Below are positions 53,739 to 63,362 of a stretch of DNA of 64,000 bases, one piece after another; the first letter of the stretch is position 1, and the number at the start of each line of letters is the position of its first letter. Source of the stretch: CAWJMF01 sp963843945 (GTDB taxonomy: Bacteria > Vulcanimicrobiota > Vulcanimicrobiia > Vulcanimicrobiales > Vulcanimicrobiaceae). The position numbers were made by a program, and so were the translations under genes. Where the stretch lies: positions 62,001-126,000 of the forward strand of contig CAWJMF010000001.1 of assembly GCA_963843945.1 (NCBI GenBank), given 5' to 3'. Under the pieces are notes generated by a model. It was not told where the DNA came from. It saw nothing but the letters and a program-made list of their open reading frames with translations, and searched no databases.

Positions 53739-53792
53739 AGAGGCAAATTACACCGGGCCGGGTAGGCCCGCGGCGTCAAGGAGATATGCCGG

Positions 53793-54392
53793 CTAAGGCG
53801 CCGTCGCCGTGATCAGTTCGTAAAACGGCAGCTGGCGCACCGTCCGATAGAGCGACGGCGTCGAGGGACGCAGATCCGGCGACATCGTTTCGTTGGGGCG
53901 CGGATAGATGTTCGAGAAGTGCGATTGGCGGTCGACTACCTTGCCAGCCTCGTCCAGGTAGCGCGTTTCGTCGTCGATCGTATTTCCGCCGGAGCTCGTT
54001 TCCGTCACGCGCGCCAGCGTGCCGCCGGTCCGGTAGCAGTAGCTCGCGTCCGCACGGAACTCGAGCGAGCGGGTTGCGATGTCGACGATGACGATGCGGT
54101 CGCCCGCGTACCACGCCTTGGCGACCTCGCTGTAGATATTGGGATCGATCCGGATGCGTTGGAGGATCGCTTTGTCGGCGACGAGCCAGCCGTTCCACGA
54201 ATCCGTGCCGTAGATCCGGGCGAAGGTCTGCGGTTCGTTGCGCAAGGCCCGGTCGGCGGTGTGCGCGCAAGCCAGGTCGGTTGCCTTCGCGGCCGGAGTC
54301 TCATTGGCGGCGTCGGCTCGGCACATGGCGAGCGTCGCCAGCGCCAGGGCGCCGGCTGCGATGGCTGCAAGGCGCCGCCGCGGGTGCCTAAT
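53793..54392 (-). CDS. hypothetical exported protein, probable ATT start
   Basis: Unrecognised protein. From ATG 54326 it would be 177 aa without a signal. The open frame upstream encodes a textbook signal peptide (RHPRRRLAAIAAGALALATL, cleavage near ADA-AN) with no ATG, GTG or TTG. The only plausible start is ATT at 54390-54392, which overlaps the uvrB TAG and has GGGAG about 10 bases upstream; this gives 199 aa. The mature part has FARIYGTDSWNGWLVADKAIL, YAGDRIVIVDIATRSLEFR and a cysteine pair. It follows uvrB directly and is probably co-transcribed. Confidence 0.68.
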   Translation of the reverse strand: MRHPRRRLAAIAAGALALATLAMCRADAANETPAAKATDLACAHTADRALRNEPQTFARIYGTDSWNGWLVADKAILQRIRIDPNIYSEVAKAWYAGDRIVIVDIATRSLEFRADASYCYRTGGTLARVTETSSGGNTIDDETRYLDEAGKVVDRQSHFSNIYPRPNETMSPDLRPSTPSLYRTVRQLPFYELITATAP

Positions 54393-56439
54393 TGCCGACC
54401 AGCTCCCGCAGCGCGTGCTGGAAGATCTTCGGCGCCTTTCCTTGGAAGAGGATGCTCTCGTTGCCGCCGAGCTGCTTGCGCAACTCGAGCAGCTCGTCGC
54501 GCAAGGCGGCGGCTTTTTCGAACTCCAAGTTCCCCGCGGCTTCCTTCATCTTCTTCTCGATCTCGCTCGCCATCGCCATCGCGACGTCGCGCGGCAGCTT
54601 CTCGCCCTTGAACTTGGAAGCCGCTTCGCTCTCCTCGCTGCCGGCGACTAGGTCGAGGATGTCGCGCACTTCTTTGCGGATCGAGTGGGGCTCGATCCCG
54701 TGCGCGGCGTTCCAGGCGATCTGCCGGTCGCGGCGCCGCTGGGTCTCGCCGAGCGCGCGCGCCATCGACTCGGTCACCGAGTCGGCGTACATGATGACCT
54801 TGCCTTCGACGTTGCGGGCCGCACGGCCGATCGTTTGGATCAGCGACGTGCCGCTGCGCAGGTAGCCCTCTTTGTCGGCGTCGAGAATGCCGACTAGCGA
54901 GACCTCCGGTAAGTCGAGGCCCTCGCGCAGGAGATTGATCCCGACCAGAACGTCGAACAGACCCTTCCGCAAATCGCGCATGATCGCGATGCGCTCCAGC
55001 GTCTCGATTTCGCTATGCAGGTAGCGAACCTTGAAGCCCATTTCGAGCAAGAAGTCGGTCAGGTCTTCGGCCATTTTCTTGGTCAGTGTGGTGATTAAGA
55101 CGCGCTCGTTGCGCTCGACGCGCAGCCGAATCTCTTCCATCAAGTCGTCGACTTGATTCTTCGTCGGACGAACCTCGACTTCGGGATCGACGAGCCCGGT
55201 CGGGCGAATGATCATCTCGACGACCTGCGCGGACTTCCCGATCTCGTACGTCGCCGGCGTTGCCGAGACGTAGACCGCTTGATTGAGATGCGCGTTGAAC
55301 TCGTCGAAAGTCAGCGGCCGGTTGTCCAGCGCGCTGGGCAAACGGAACCCGTGTTCGACCAAGACTTCCTTGCGCGAGCGATCGCCGCCGTACATGCCGT
55401 GGACCTGCGGCAGCGTCACGTGCGACTCGTCGACGAAAAGCAGCCAGTCCTTGGGGAAGAAGTCGAGCAAGCAGGACGGCGTCGCGCCGGCCTCGCGCCC
55501 GGCTAGGTGGCGCGAGTAGTTTTCGACGCCGTTGCAGTAGCCGACTTCGCGCAGCATGTCGAGGTCGTAGCGCGTGCGCATTTCGAGCCGCTGCGCTTCG
55601 AGCAGCTTGCCGTTGTCTCGGAAGTACTTGAGGCGTTCCTCGAGCTCGAGCTCGATCGCGGTGACCGCCCGGCGCAGCTTCTCGTCGGGCGTGATGAAGT
55701 GCTTAGCCGGGAAGATCGTCAGCTCGTCCTTGCTTTCAACGTATTCGCCGGTCAGCAGGTTGACGACGTTGATCGCCTCGACTTCGTCGCCGAAGAATTC
55801 GATGCGGTGAACGAGCTCTTCGTCGACGCCGACGAACTCGAGCGTGTCGCCCCGCACCCGGAAGGTGCCGCGTACGAGGTTCAGGTCGTTGCGCCGGTAC
55901 TGCATGTCGACGAGCCGCCGCAAGAACACGTCGCGGTCGAACGCTTCCCCGACCTTGAGCGTGAACGACATCTCGATGTAGTCGGCCGGCGAACCCAAAC
56001 CGTAGATGCACGAGACCGAAGCCACGATCAGCGTGTCGCGCCGCGTCAGGAGCGATTGGGTCGCCGAGTGCCGCAGGCGCTCGATCTCGTCGTTGATCGA
56101 GCTGTCTTTCTCGATGTAGGTGTCGGTGTGCGGCATATACGCTTCGGGCTGATAGTAATCGAAGTACGAGACGAAGTACTCGACGGCGTTGTTCGGAAAG
56201 AAGTCGCGGAACTCGGCGCACAGCTGGGCCGCCAGCAGCTTGTTGTGACAGAGCACGAGCGTCGGCTTCTGCACCAGCTCGATGACCCGGGCCATCGCCA
56301 TCGTCTTGCCGCTGCCGGTGACCCCGAGCAAGGTCTGGCGCTCGTCGCCCCGCAGGATCCCGGCTGCCAAAGCGTCGGTGGCCGCGGGCTGATCGCCGGC
56401 AAGCGCATAGGGAGTGACCAGCTCGAAACGATCCGGCAT
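54388..56439 (-). CDS. uvrB: UvrABC excinuclease subunit B
   Basis: Damage-verification helicase of nucleotide excision repair, 683 aa. Helicase motifs are LLGVTGSGKTMAMA (Walker A), the beta-hairpin YFDYYQPEAYMPHTDTYIEKD, LLFVDESH and QTIGRAARN. The C-terminal UVR segment (KKMKEAAGNLEFEKAAALRDEL) binds UvrC. ATG 56439 has GAAGGA 6 bases upstream; the frame opens at 56463. It is separate from uvrA in this window. An exported-protein gene overlaps its stop. Confidence 0.98.
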   Translation of the reverse strand: MPDRFELVTPYALAGDQPAATDALAAGILRGDERQTLLGVTGSGKTMAMARVIELVQKPTLVLCHNKLLAAQLCAEFRDFFPNNAVEYFVSYFDYYQPEAYMPHTDTYIEKDSSINDEIERLRHSATQSLLTRRDTLIVASVSCIYGLGSPADYIEMSFTLKVGEAFDRDVFLRRLVDMQYRRNDLNLVRGTFRVRGDTLEFVGVDEELVHRIEFFGDEVEAINVVNLLTGEYVESKDELTIFPAKHFITPDEKLRRAVTAIELELEERLKYFRDNGKLLEAQRLEMRTRYDLDMLREVGYCNGVENYSRHLAGREAGATPSCLLDFFPKDWLLFVDESHVTLPQVHGMYGGDRSRKEVLVEHGFRLPSALDNRPLTFDEFNAHLNQAVYVSATPATYEIGKSAQVVEMIIRPTGLVDPEVEVRPTKNQVDDLMEEIRLRVERNERVLITTLTKKMAEDLTDFLLEMGFKVRYLHSEIETLERIAIMRDLRKGLFDVLVGINLLREGLDLPEVSLVGILDADKEGYLRSGTSLIQTIGRAARNVEGKVIMYADSVTESMARALGETQRRRDRQIAWNAAHGIEPHSIRKEVRDILDLVAGSEESEAASKFKGEKLPRDVAMAMASEIEKKMKEAAGNLEFEKAAALRDELLELRKQLGGNESILFQGKAPKIFQHALRELVGN

Positions 56440-56490
56440 CGCTTGTCCTTCGACACTTCCCAAAGCCGCGCCGTTGCGCGGACGGGCTCG

Positions 56491-57942
56491 CTAGACGCCG
56501 GCCGGCTGGCGTGGGGGGACGGCCGGCCGTCGTGGCCGCACCGCGGGCAAGCCGATCGTGAAGCGCGAGCCGGTCGCCGGCGAACTCACGACGGTCAGGC
56601 TGCCGCCCGCACGCTCGATCGCCCGTCGCGCGATCGAAAGTCCCAGACCCGAGCCGTCGATCTCGCGCCGGTTCGCGCCGCGGAAAAAGCGGTCGAAGGC
56701 GTGGCGCGATTCCTCCTCCGTCATCCCCGGCCCCGAGTCGACGACGTCGATCGTAATCCGCCCGCCGGCCTCGCTTACCGTCACGTCGACCGGTCCCTCG
56801 GTATACTTCAGCGCGTTGTCCGTCACGTTGGTGAGGGCTTGAGCCAAGTCGCTTGGGTCGATCGCGGCCGAACCGGCCGTTCCGACGTGCAAGCGCACGC
56901 GCTCGGAATTCGCCTCGCCGATCGGCGTCACCACGTCCTCGACCAGTTGCACGACGTCGATGACTTCGGCCGCCTCGACTTCGCTCGGACGCTCCCAGCG
57001 TTCCAGCAGGATCAGCTTGTCGATCAACGAGCCCATCACGAGGCTCTGCCGATTGATCGCATCGAGAATGCGCTCCTGATCGCGCGTGTCGCGCAGATCG
57101 CCTTGCCGCAGGATCGCCGTGAACCCGCGGATGACGGTCAGCGGCGTGCGCAACTGATGCCCGGCATCGGCGATGAACTGCCGCATGCCGGCCTGCGCGC
57201 GCTCGCGCTCGGCAAAAGCGCGCGCGACTTGCTCGATTGCGCCGTTATAGGCGAGCGCGAGCGTGTCGAGACGATGGCGCGCGTCGGTCGCAACCGGCTG
57301 CGGCGTCAAGTCGCCCGACGCGAAGCGCTCGAGCGCCGCCGTCACGTCGGCCAGCGGGCGCAGCGCTTCCCGCGTCAGCAGGCGTGCCAGCGCGAAGCCG
57401 AAGGCGAGCGCGGCCAACTCGAGCAGCAACAGCCAGGGAAGGAACGGACCGACCGCGGCGACGAGCGCCGTATCGGAGGCGCGGACGATGACGTTGATTT
57501 CTCCGAATTGCGCTTGGACGGGGCTGAGGCCGTAGAGGGTAGCGAGGCCCACCAGCAGTTGCGCGAGCAACCCGCTCGGACTCGAAATCTTCACATGACT
57601 GCGGTCGCTGAGCGTCACGCTCGCGCTCGGATGCGGAACCCCGGCGACGGAGCGGTTCCAGCGAATGTCTGCGCGCCGATTCGGATCGAGAACGGTGATC
57701 AGCACTTGCGGCCGCACCAGCCGTGAGGCCACGCCGTTCGCCAGATCTTCGGCGCTCTGCGGCTCGCCGTGGATCGTGGCGTAGGCACGAACTTCGTCCA
57801 GCGAGTCGTTGAGCTGCGCGCCGAGGCTGCGCACGTACACCCAGTAGAGCGCAAGGGCTAGCATGAAAACGAGCGCCGTTAGCGTCCCGGCGATCGCGAC
57901 CGTTGAAAAGACGAGCGCGCGGCGCTCGAACGAAACGTTCAC
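56491..57942 (-). CDS. sensor histidine kinase
   Basis: Membrane sensor kinase of 483 aa. Two membrane helices (about 12-36 and 170-190) flank an extracytoplasmic sensor. HAMP (LLTREALRPLADVTAALERFASGDLT in part) precedes the H-box FIADAGHQLRTPLTVIRG. ATPase motifs are NVTDNALKYTEG (N), VVDSGPGMTEEE (G1) and GSGLGLSIARRAIERAGG (G2). The signal is unknown. Its GTG overlaps the response-regulator stop (GTGA), so they form one pair. Confidence 0.95.
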   Translation of the reverse strand: MNVSFERRALVFSTVAIAGTLTALVFMLALALYWVYVRSLGAQLNDSLDEVRAYATIHGEPQSAEDLANGVASRLVRPQVLITVLDPNRRADIRWNRSVAGVPHPSASVTLSDRSHVKISSPSGLLAQLLVGLATLYGLSPVQAQFGEINVIVRASDTALVAAVGPFLPWLLLLELAALAFGFALARLLTREALRPLADVTAALERFASGDLTPQPVATDARHRLDTLALAYNGAIEQVARAFAERERAQAGMRQFIADAGHQLRTPLTVIRGFTAILRQGDLRDTRDQERILDAINRQSLVMGSLIDKLILLERWERPSEVEAAEVIDVVQLVEDVVTPIGEANSERVRLHVGTAGSAAIDPSDLAQALTNVTDNALKYTEGPVDVTVSEAGGRITIDVVDSGPGMTEEESRHAFDRFFRGANRREIDGSGLGLSIARRAIERAGGSLTVVSSPATGSRFTIGLPAVRPRRPAVPPRQPAGV

Positions 57943-58628
57943 CGCGGCGCGGAGCGCAACGTGTACCCGACGCCGCGCAAGGTTTGGATGAGGCGTACCG
58001 GTTCGCCGCTGTCGATCTTTGCGCGCAAATAGGAGATGTAGCTCTCGACCGTATTCGGAACGATGTCGCGATCGACGCCCCAGACGAGGTCGAGTAACTC
58101 CGAACGACTGAAGACGCGCTCCGGGTTGCGCACGAAGGTTAGCAGAAGATCGAACTCGCGGGTCGATAAATCGACGCGCCGCGACCCGCGAAAAACGGCG
58201 CGGCGGGCGAGATCGACCGTCAGGTCCGCGTAGGTGAAAGTCTGGCGCAGCTCGAGCCGAGGCCGGCGCAGCGCGGAATTCAGGCGCGCGACGAGCTCCT
58301 CAAGTTCGAAAGGCTTGGCGAGATAATCGTCCGCACCCCGGGCTAGCCCGCTCACCTTGTCGCTGGTTTCGCTGCGGGCGCTCAACATGAGGATGGGAAC
58401 CTCAGTGACTCGCCGCAGAGCGGGGAGGAGCGTGATCCCGTCGATTTCGGGAAGCATGACGTCGAGGACGATGATGTCCGGACGCCACGAGCGGACGACG
58501 TCGAGCGCGGTTCGCCCCTCGGGGACGCTGCGCACCGCAAAGCCGGCCCGGTCAAGTCCGTATTCGAGCATGTCTCGAATCGCCGCCTCATCGTCAACGA
58601 CGAGAACCTTGGCGCCAAGCGACTCCAC
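57939..58628 (-). CDS. OmpR-family response regulator
   Basis: Response regulator of 229 aa. The receiver (about 6-120) has VLVVDDEAAIRD, the phospho-acceptor in IIVLDVMLPEIDG and a conserved lysine in YLAKPFELEEL. The OmpR-type winged helix (about 130-226) ends in LRGVGYTLR. GTG 58628 is next to a GGGG run, and TAGCAT lies 6 bases upstream of the start, so the mRNA may be leaderless. It is divergent from the RND efflux pair, the likely target. Confidence 0.95.
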   Translation of the reverse strand: MESLGAKVLVVDDEAAIRDMLEYGLDRAGFAVRSVPEGRTALDVVRSWRPDIIVLDVMLPEIDGITLLPALRRVTEVPILMLSARSETSDKVSGLARGADDYLAKPFELEELVARLNSALRRPRLELRQTFTYADLTVDLARRAVFRGSRRVDLSTREFDLLLTFVRNPERVFSRSELLDLVWGVDRDIVPNTVESYISYLRAKIDSGEPVRLIQTLRGVGYTLRSAPR

Positions 58629-58724
58629 CCCCTTATGCTACGCCTTGATGCTGGGAGTTGACTTGCAGGGTTCCCAGGCGGTACGCAGGACAGCGCCCCG
58701 CGCCTGGCCTTACCATAGAGGTCC

Positions 58725-60002
58725 ATGTTTCGCCCAACCCGCCCCGGGCGCTTTTCCGGTGGCGCCGCGCTCGTCATCGTCCTTTTCCTTACCGGTTGCG
58801 GCGGCCGGGCGCAGCAAAAAGCCGCGCCCCCGCCCTTCGTAGCGACCGAGGTCGCCAGCCAAGGAACGATCCAGCCCTACGAGATGCTGCCCGGCATCAT
58901 CGCTCCTTACCAGAACGTCGCGATCCAGTCGACCCTGACGGAGCCCGCCGACTCCGTGAACGTCCAGGAAGGCGACCGGGTGCGCAAGGGTGAGCTCCTC
59001 GCTCAGCTCGACACCAAGGACTTGGTCGCAGCATTGAATTCAGACTTAGCGACTGCGGCTAGCGCACAGGCGAATACCTCGCATACCACCTACCAGGGCA
59101 ACCTTTCGATCGCGCAAGGCGTCGACGCGGTGAGCACCGCGCAAACCGCGGTCCGCCAAGCCGACGAGACTTTAGCTCGCGATAGCATCGATCTCGGACG
59201 CGACAGGCAGCTCGTGGGCCAAGGCTACATTTCCGAACAGCAGTATCGCGACCAGATCACGACCGTTCGCAACGACCAGCAGGCGGCGACCGCGGCCCGG
59301 GCCGCGCTGGCGAGCGCAGAGTCGAACGAGCAGGCCAATGGAACGCTCGGCTCGGGCGGCCTGCAGGCGAGCAGCGTCGCGCAAGCTCGCGCGCAAGCCC
59401 AAGCTGCGCTCGCGCAAGCCGATCAGGAGCGCGTGCAAATCGCCAAGGCTTCGATCTATTCACCGATCGACGGCGTGGTCGTCAACCGCAATTTCAACCA
59501 AGGCGAGTATCCGGGAAGCCGGCAGCTCTTCACGTTGCAACAGATCGATCCGATCTACGCCATTCTCCGAGGGTCTGGCGCTCAGATCGCGCAGATCGCG
59601 AACGGAGCGCAGGCGAACGTCGTCGCCTCGGATCTCGGCGGCAAGCACCTGTCCGGAACCGTCGTCGGCGTATTGAATCAGATCGCGCCCGGTTCCACGG
59701 ACTTTCAAGTCAAGGTCTTGCTTTCGAACCACGACAATCGGCTCAGGCCCGGTATGGCGGTGGTCGGGCACATCGAGCTGCCGGTCGTCCGCGGCGTGTT
59801 GGTCCCTTCGACAGCCTTCACGGACGACAATCACACGCAGCTGCTGATGGTCTCGAGCGAAGGCATCGTGCGGACGGCAGCCGTTCGAGAGATCGCCGAC
59901 GACAACACGCGCTCGGTCGTGAGCGGTATTCCCGCCGGCACGCGCGTGATTCGCGACGGACAGACCAGCGTCGGCGACGGCCAAAAGGTCGCCGTTCGGT
60001 GA
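58725..60002 (+). CDS. RND efflux periplasmic adaptor (lipoprotein)
   Basis: Membrane-fusion subunit of an RND pump, 425 aa. The N-terminus is a lipoprotein signal (LVIVLFLTGCGG), so it is lipid-anchored. It has a lipoyl/barrel-sandwich half (PYQNVAIQSTLTEPADSVNVQEGD), an alpha-hairpin rich in Ala/Gln, the second lipoyl half (SIYSPIDGVVVNRNFNQGEY) and beta-barrel and MP domains. ATG 58725 has AGAGG upstream. Its stop overlaps the pump gene start (GTGA). No TolC-type channel gene is in the window. It is divergent from the two-component pair. Confidence 0.93.
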   Translation: MFRPTRPGRFSGGAALVIVLFLTGCGGRAQQKAAPPPFVATEVASQGTIQPYEMLPGIIAPYQNVAIQSTLTEPADSVNVQEGDRVRKGELLAQLDTKDLVAALNSDLATAASAQANTSHTTYQGNLSIAQGVDAVSTAQTAVRQADETLARDSIDLGRDRQLVGQGYISEQQYRDQITTVRNDQQAATAARAALASAESNEQANGTLGSGGLQASSVAQARAQAQAALAQADQERVQIAKASIYSPIDGVVVNRNFNQGEYPGSRQLFTLQQIDPIYAILRGSGAQIAQIANGAQANVVASDLGGKHLSGTVVGVLNQIAPGSTDFQVKVLLSNHDNRLRPGMAVVGHIELPVVRGVLVPSTAFTDDNHTQLLMVSSEGIVRTAAVREIADDNTRSVVSGIPAGTRVIRDGQTSVGDGQKVAVR

Positions 60003-63000
60003 GCTTAACCCGCCTTTTCATCAAGCGTCCGACGCTGGTCTTCGTGCTGATCGCGCTTATGACGTTCGGCGGGATTCTGTCGGTCGTTACGCTCGTGAAG
60101 CAGCTCTATCCGAACGTAACTCAGCCGACCATTTCTGTTACCGTCGTCTATAACGGCGCCTCGGTCTCGGAAATGCGCGACAACATCGTCGCACCGATCG
60201 AACAGAACCTGGCCGGTTCGACCGATCTGCAAACGATCAACTCGGTCGTCCAGCAAGGGCGCGCGACGATTTCGGCCGTTTACACGCTCGGATCGAACGT
60301 CGCCACCGACCTCACGCTCACTCAGAAGGCGGTGCAGAACGCCTCCAAGCAGCTCCCTACGAACATTACGCCCCCGACCGTCTCGATCAACGATCCGAGT
60401 GAGTCGACCGTCATCACGCTCGCGTTGTTCTCCAAGAAACTCTCGCTGGGACAGCTTTCCCTTTACGCGGACAACGTCATCGCTCCAGCCCTGCAACAGA
60501 TTCCCGGGGTCTCGTTCGCGAACGTCATCGGCGACGTCACGCCCGCCTACGAAATCCAGGTCGATCCTTTCAAGCTGCTGTCGCAAGGCCTGACGCTGAC
60601 CGACGTCATCAACGCCATCGGCAACCAAAACAATCGCGTCCCCGGCGGAATCGCTTACGAACCGAATCGCGAGACGACGATCGACGTACGCGGCGACATC
60701 ACCGATCTCAATTCGGTAAAGCGGCTGCCGATCGCGCCGCCCACGATCGAATCGCAGAGCGGTGTAACGTCGGGCCAGATCAATAGCCCTTTCGGAGGCC
60801 TCTCAGCCCTTCCCGGCAACGTCAACCCTTGGACCGCGAGCAATTCGCTGCGCCGCGTTCAAGACGTCTCACGCGTGGTCGCCGGCTACGAGCCGATCCG
60901 CCGCTTCGCGCAGGTGAACGGTCGATCCGGACTCTTTATCTCGGTTCAGAAAGCGTCCGACGCGAGCGAGGTCGATGCCTCGCAAAACGTCCTCAAGCAC
61001 CTGCCCTTGCTCAAGCGCCAGTTCCCCGACATCGACTTCGAGGTGATCAATACCCAGTCGCGATTCACCGAGCAACAGATCGAGCTGGTGACTCGCACTT
61101 TGATGGAAAGCATTCTGCTCACCGGCTTAGCGATGGTGTTTTTTCTGCGCTCGTGGCGCAACGCGCTCGTCGTGTGCGTGTCGATCCCGACTTCACTGGC
61201 GATCGCCCTGAGCGCGATGAAGATCTTGGGCCTGACAATCGACACGATCTCGCTGCTCGCGATGTCGCTGGTGATCGGAATCCTCGTAGACGATTCGACC
61301 GTCGTGCTCGAAAACATCGAGCGTCATCACAACGACCTCGGGCAACCCCCCGAGGAAGCGGCCGTCCGCGGTCGTGAGGAAATCGGCGCCGCTGCGGTCG
61401 TGATCACCTTGGTCGACGTGGTGGTGTTTTTCCCGATCGCATTCATTCAGGGGCAAGTGGGCCGCAATCTCAACGAGTTCGCCATCGTCGTGGTGATCTC
61501 GACGTTGACTTCGCTGTTCGTCTCGTTCACGATTACGCCAACGCTGGCCGGCCTCTGGGCGCTGAAATCCAAATGGAAGCCCTGGCCGATCGTGAACTGG
61601 TTCACCGCGGCTTTCGACAAGACGCGCGACCTCTATGCGCATCGCATCTTGCCCTGGGCTCTCGACCACGGAAAACTCGTCGCGGCGCTCTGTGCGCTTT
61701 CGTTCGTCGGATCGGTCGCGCTGATCCCGCTCGGTGTGGTAGGCGAAGAATTCATTCCGGCAGTCGACCGCGGCGAGATTTTCATTCAAGTTACGTATCC
61801 GATTGGGACCCCCGTGTTCACCGTTCGCGACGGCGTCTTCAAGCTGGCGAACCAAATCGGCAAGATTTCCGACTCGGGCGCGGAGATCACGAGCGCAGGC
61901 GGGTATTCCGCCGCCTTCGGCGGCTACGTTTTGCTCGGCAACGTCGGGCAGATTCACATCTTCCTGAAAGACGATCGCAAGCACTCGACTGACTACTGGG
62001 TCGTCAAGCTGCGCGAGCTCGCACGCCAAACGCTCCCAGGCGTTCAGACGTTCGTGGTCCCGTCGACGTCGAGCGGCGGCGGCAACCAACAGCCCGTCGA
62101 TCTGCTCGTCTCGGACGTGACCGGAAAAGACCCCACGCCGGCCGCCGAAAAGGTCCTGGAACTCCTGCGACAGACGCCCGGAGCGACCGGCGTCAACAGT
62201 TCGGGGACGCAACTCGCGCCGCAGGTCTCGATCGAGTTCGATCGGGTCAAAGCTCAGGCGCTCGACGTGGACATCGGAACCGCCGCCGAAGCCGCGGGCG
62301 CCGCGTTCGGAGGCGACGTCGTAACGCAATTCGAAACGTCGGCCGGCCTCGAGGAAGTGCAGGTCATTTATCCGCTCGAGGATCAGAGCGAGTTGAACTC
62401 GCTGCGCGACATTCCTATCCGCGCAAACAACGGATCGATCGTGCATCTCAGCGACATCGCCACCTTCAAGCAGTCGCCGACCGCGCCGCTAGTCACGCGT
62501 ACCGATCGCAATACGGTCATTCACGTCGATGCCAACTTCGCGCCCGGCTCGTCGCTCTCAACCGTCGAGAACGCTTTCTTCAAGCGACTTCCGTCGCTGC
62601 ACCTATCGCCCAGCATCGTCGTGCGGCCCGCACCCCTCGGCCAGCAGGACTTCATGCAGCAGACGCTGCGCGGTCTCGGCCAGTCGATGATCCTCTCGGT
62701 CGTTCTCGTCTTCTTGCTGATGGTCGCGCTGTACAACAGCTACCGGTCGCCGTTCATCATTCTGTTCTCGGTGCCGGTCGCGGCGGTCGGCGCGATCGGA
62801 GCGCTGCTCCTCACCCACAAGACGCTGAACCTCTTCTCTCTGATCGGCATCATCTTGCTGATCGGCATCGCCACGAAAAACGGCGTCCTTCTGGTCGACT
62901 ATGCCAATACGCTGCGGGGTCGCGGGCTCGACGAACTGGCCGCGATCAAGGAGAGCGCCTTTACCCGGTTCAGGCCGATCGTCATGACCAGCTTCTCGGT

Positions 63001-63235
63001 CATGGCTGGAAATCTGCCCCTCGCGCTGGCTCTCGAGCCCGGCTCGAGCGCGCGATCCAGCCTAGGCATCGTGGTCATCGGCGGCGTTTTGAGCTCGCTG
63101 GTCCTAACGCTCTTGCTCGTTCCGAATGCCTACATGTGGCTGGCCCCCAAGAATATCGCGCCCGAGAAGCCCGCGGAGCCGCCCCCAAAACCGTCCTTCG
63201 ATCGCGCTCCGGCCGCGGTGCCGGCAGGGGTCTAG
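59999..63235 (+). CDS. RND efflux transporter (HAE1-like)
   Basis: Proton-driven multidrug-type pump of 1078 aa, within the normal RND size. It has 12 predicted membrane helices in two clusters (first helix FVLIALMTFGGILSVVTLV) and two large periplasmic loops. Proton-relay residues are present: the Asp pair in LVIGILVDDSTVVLENIERHH and the lysine in GIATKNGVLLVDYAN. The C-terminal tail after the last helix is Pro-rich. GTG 59999 overlaps the adaptor stop. Substrates are unknown; the adjacent two-component pair probably controls it. Confidence 0.95.
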   Translation: MSLTRLFIKRPTLVFVLIALMTFGGILSVVTLVKQLYPNVTQPTISVTVVYNGASVSEMRDNIVAPIEQNLAGSTDLQTINSVVQQGRATISAVYTLGSNVATDLTLTQKAVQNASKQLPTNITPPTVSINDPSESTVITLALFSKKLSLGQLSLYADNVIAPALQQIPGVSFANVIGDVTPAYEIQVDPFKLLSQGLTLTDVINAIGNQNNRVPGGIAYEPNRETTIDVRGDITDLNSVKRLPIAPPTIESQSGVTSGQINSPFGGLSALPGNVNPWTASNSLRRVQDVSRVVAGYEPIRRFAQVNGRSGLFISVQKASDASEVDASQNVLKHLPLLKRQFPDIDFEVINTQSRFTEQQIELVTRTLMESILLTGLAMVFFLRSWRNALVVCVSIPTSLAIALSAMKILGLTIDTISLLAMSLVIGILVDDSTVVLENIERHHNDLGQPPEEAAVRGREEIGAAAVVITLVDVVVFFPIAFIQGQVGRNLNEFAIVVVISTLTSLFVSFTITPTLAGLWALKSKWKPWPIVNWFTAAFDKTRDLYAHRILPWALDHGKLVAALCALSFVGSVALIPLGVVGEEFIPAVDRGEIFIQVTYPIGTPVFTVRDGVFKLANQIGKISDSGAEITSAGGYSAAFGGYVLLGNVGQIHIFLKDDRKHSTDYWVVKLRELARQTLPGVQTFVVPSTSSGGGNQQPVDLLVSDVTGKDPTPAAEKVLELLRQTPGATGVNSSGTQLAPQVSIEFDRVKAQALDVDIGTAAEAAGAAFGGDVVTQFETSAGLEEVQVIYPLEDQSELNSLRDIPIRANNGSIVHLSDIATFKQSPTAPLVTRTDRNTVIHVDANFAPGSSLSTVENAFFKRLPSLHLSPSIVVRPAPLGQQDFMQQTLRGLGQSMILSVVLVFLLMVALYNSYRSPFIILFSVPVAAVGAIGALLLTHKTLNLFSLIGIILLIGIATKNGVLLVDYANTLRGRGLDELAAIKESAFTRFRPIVMTSFSVMAGNLPLALALEPGSSARSSLGIVVIGGVLSSLVLTLLLVPNAYMWLAPKNIAPEKPAEPPPKPSFDRAPAAVPAGV

Positions 63236-63362
63236 CCCGCGCGAGCCGGCCGCCCCGGCCCTCGACCGGGAGAGCCGCGCGGCCATAGGGAAAACTGAGA
63301 GTGCGCGCCCCACGGCGTCCGCCCATCGTCGCGAGACCTCGGTCTCCCCGGAAGGTAGGAAC
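63236..63362 (+). promoter_or_regulatory. spacer before prs, no clear signal
   Basis: The 127 bases between the RND pump and prs are very GC-rich with several short CGGCC/GGCCG dyads. I see no terminator with a T-run and no clear -35/-10 pair. GGAAGG at 63350-63355 is the prs ribosome-binding site. Confidence 0.4.

Noticed and set aside
58651..58677. CTGGGA/TCCCAG inverted repeat between the response regulator and efflux genes
   Set aside because: Six-base arms are expected by chance in such GC-rich DNA; OmpR-type regulators usually bind direct repeats.
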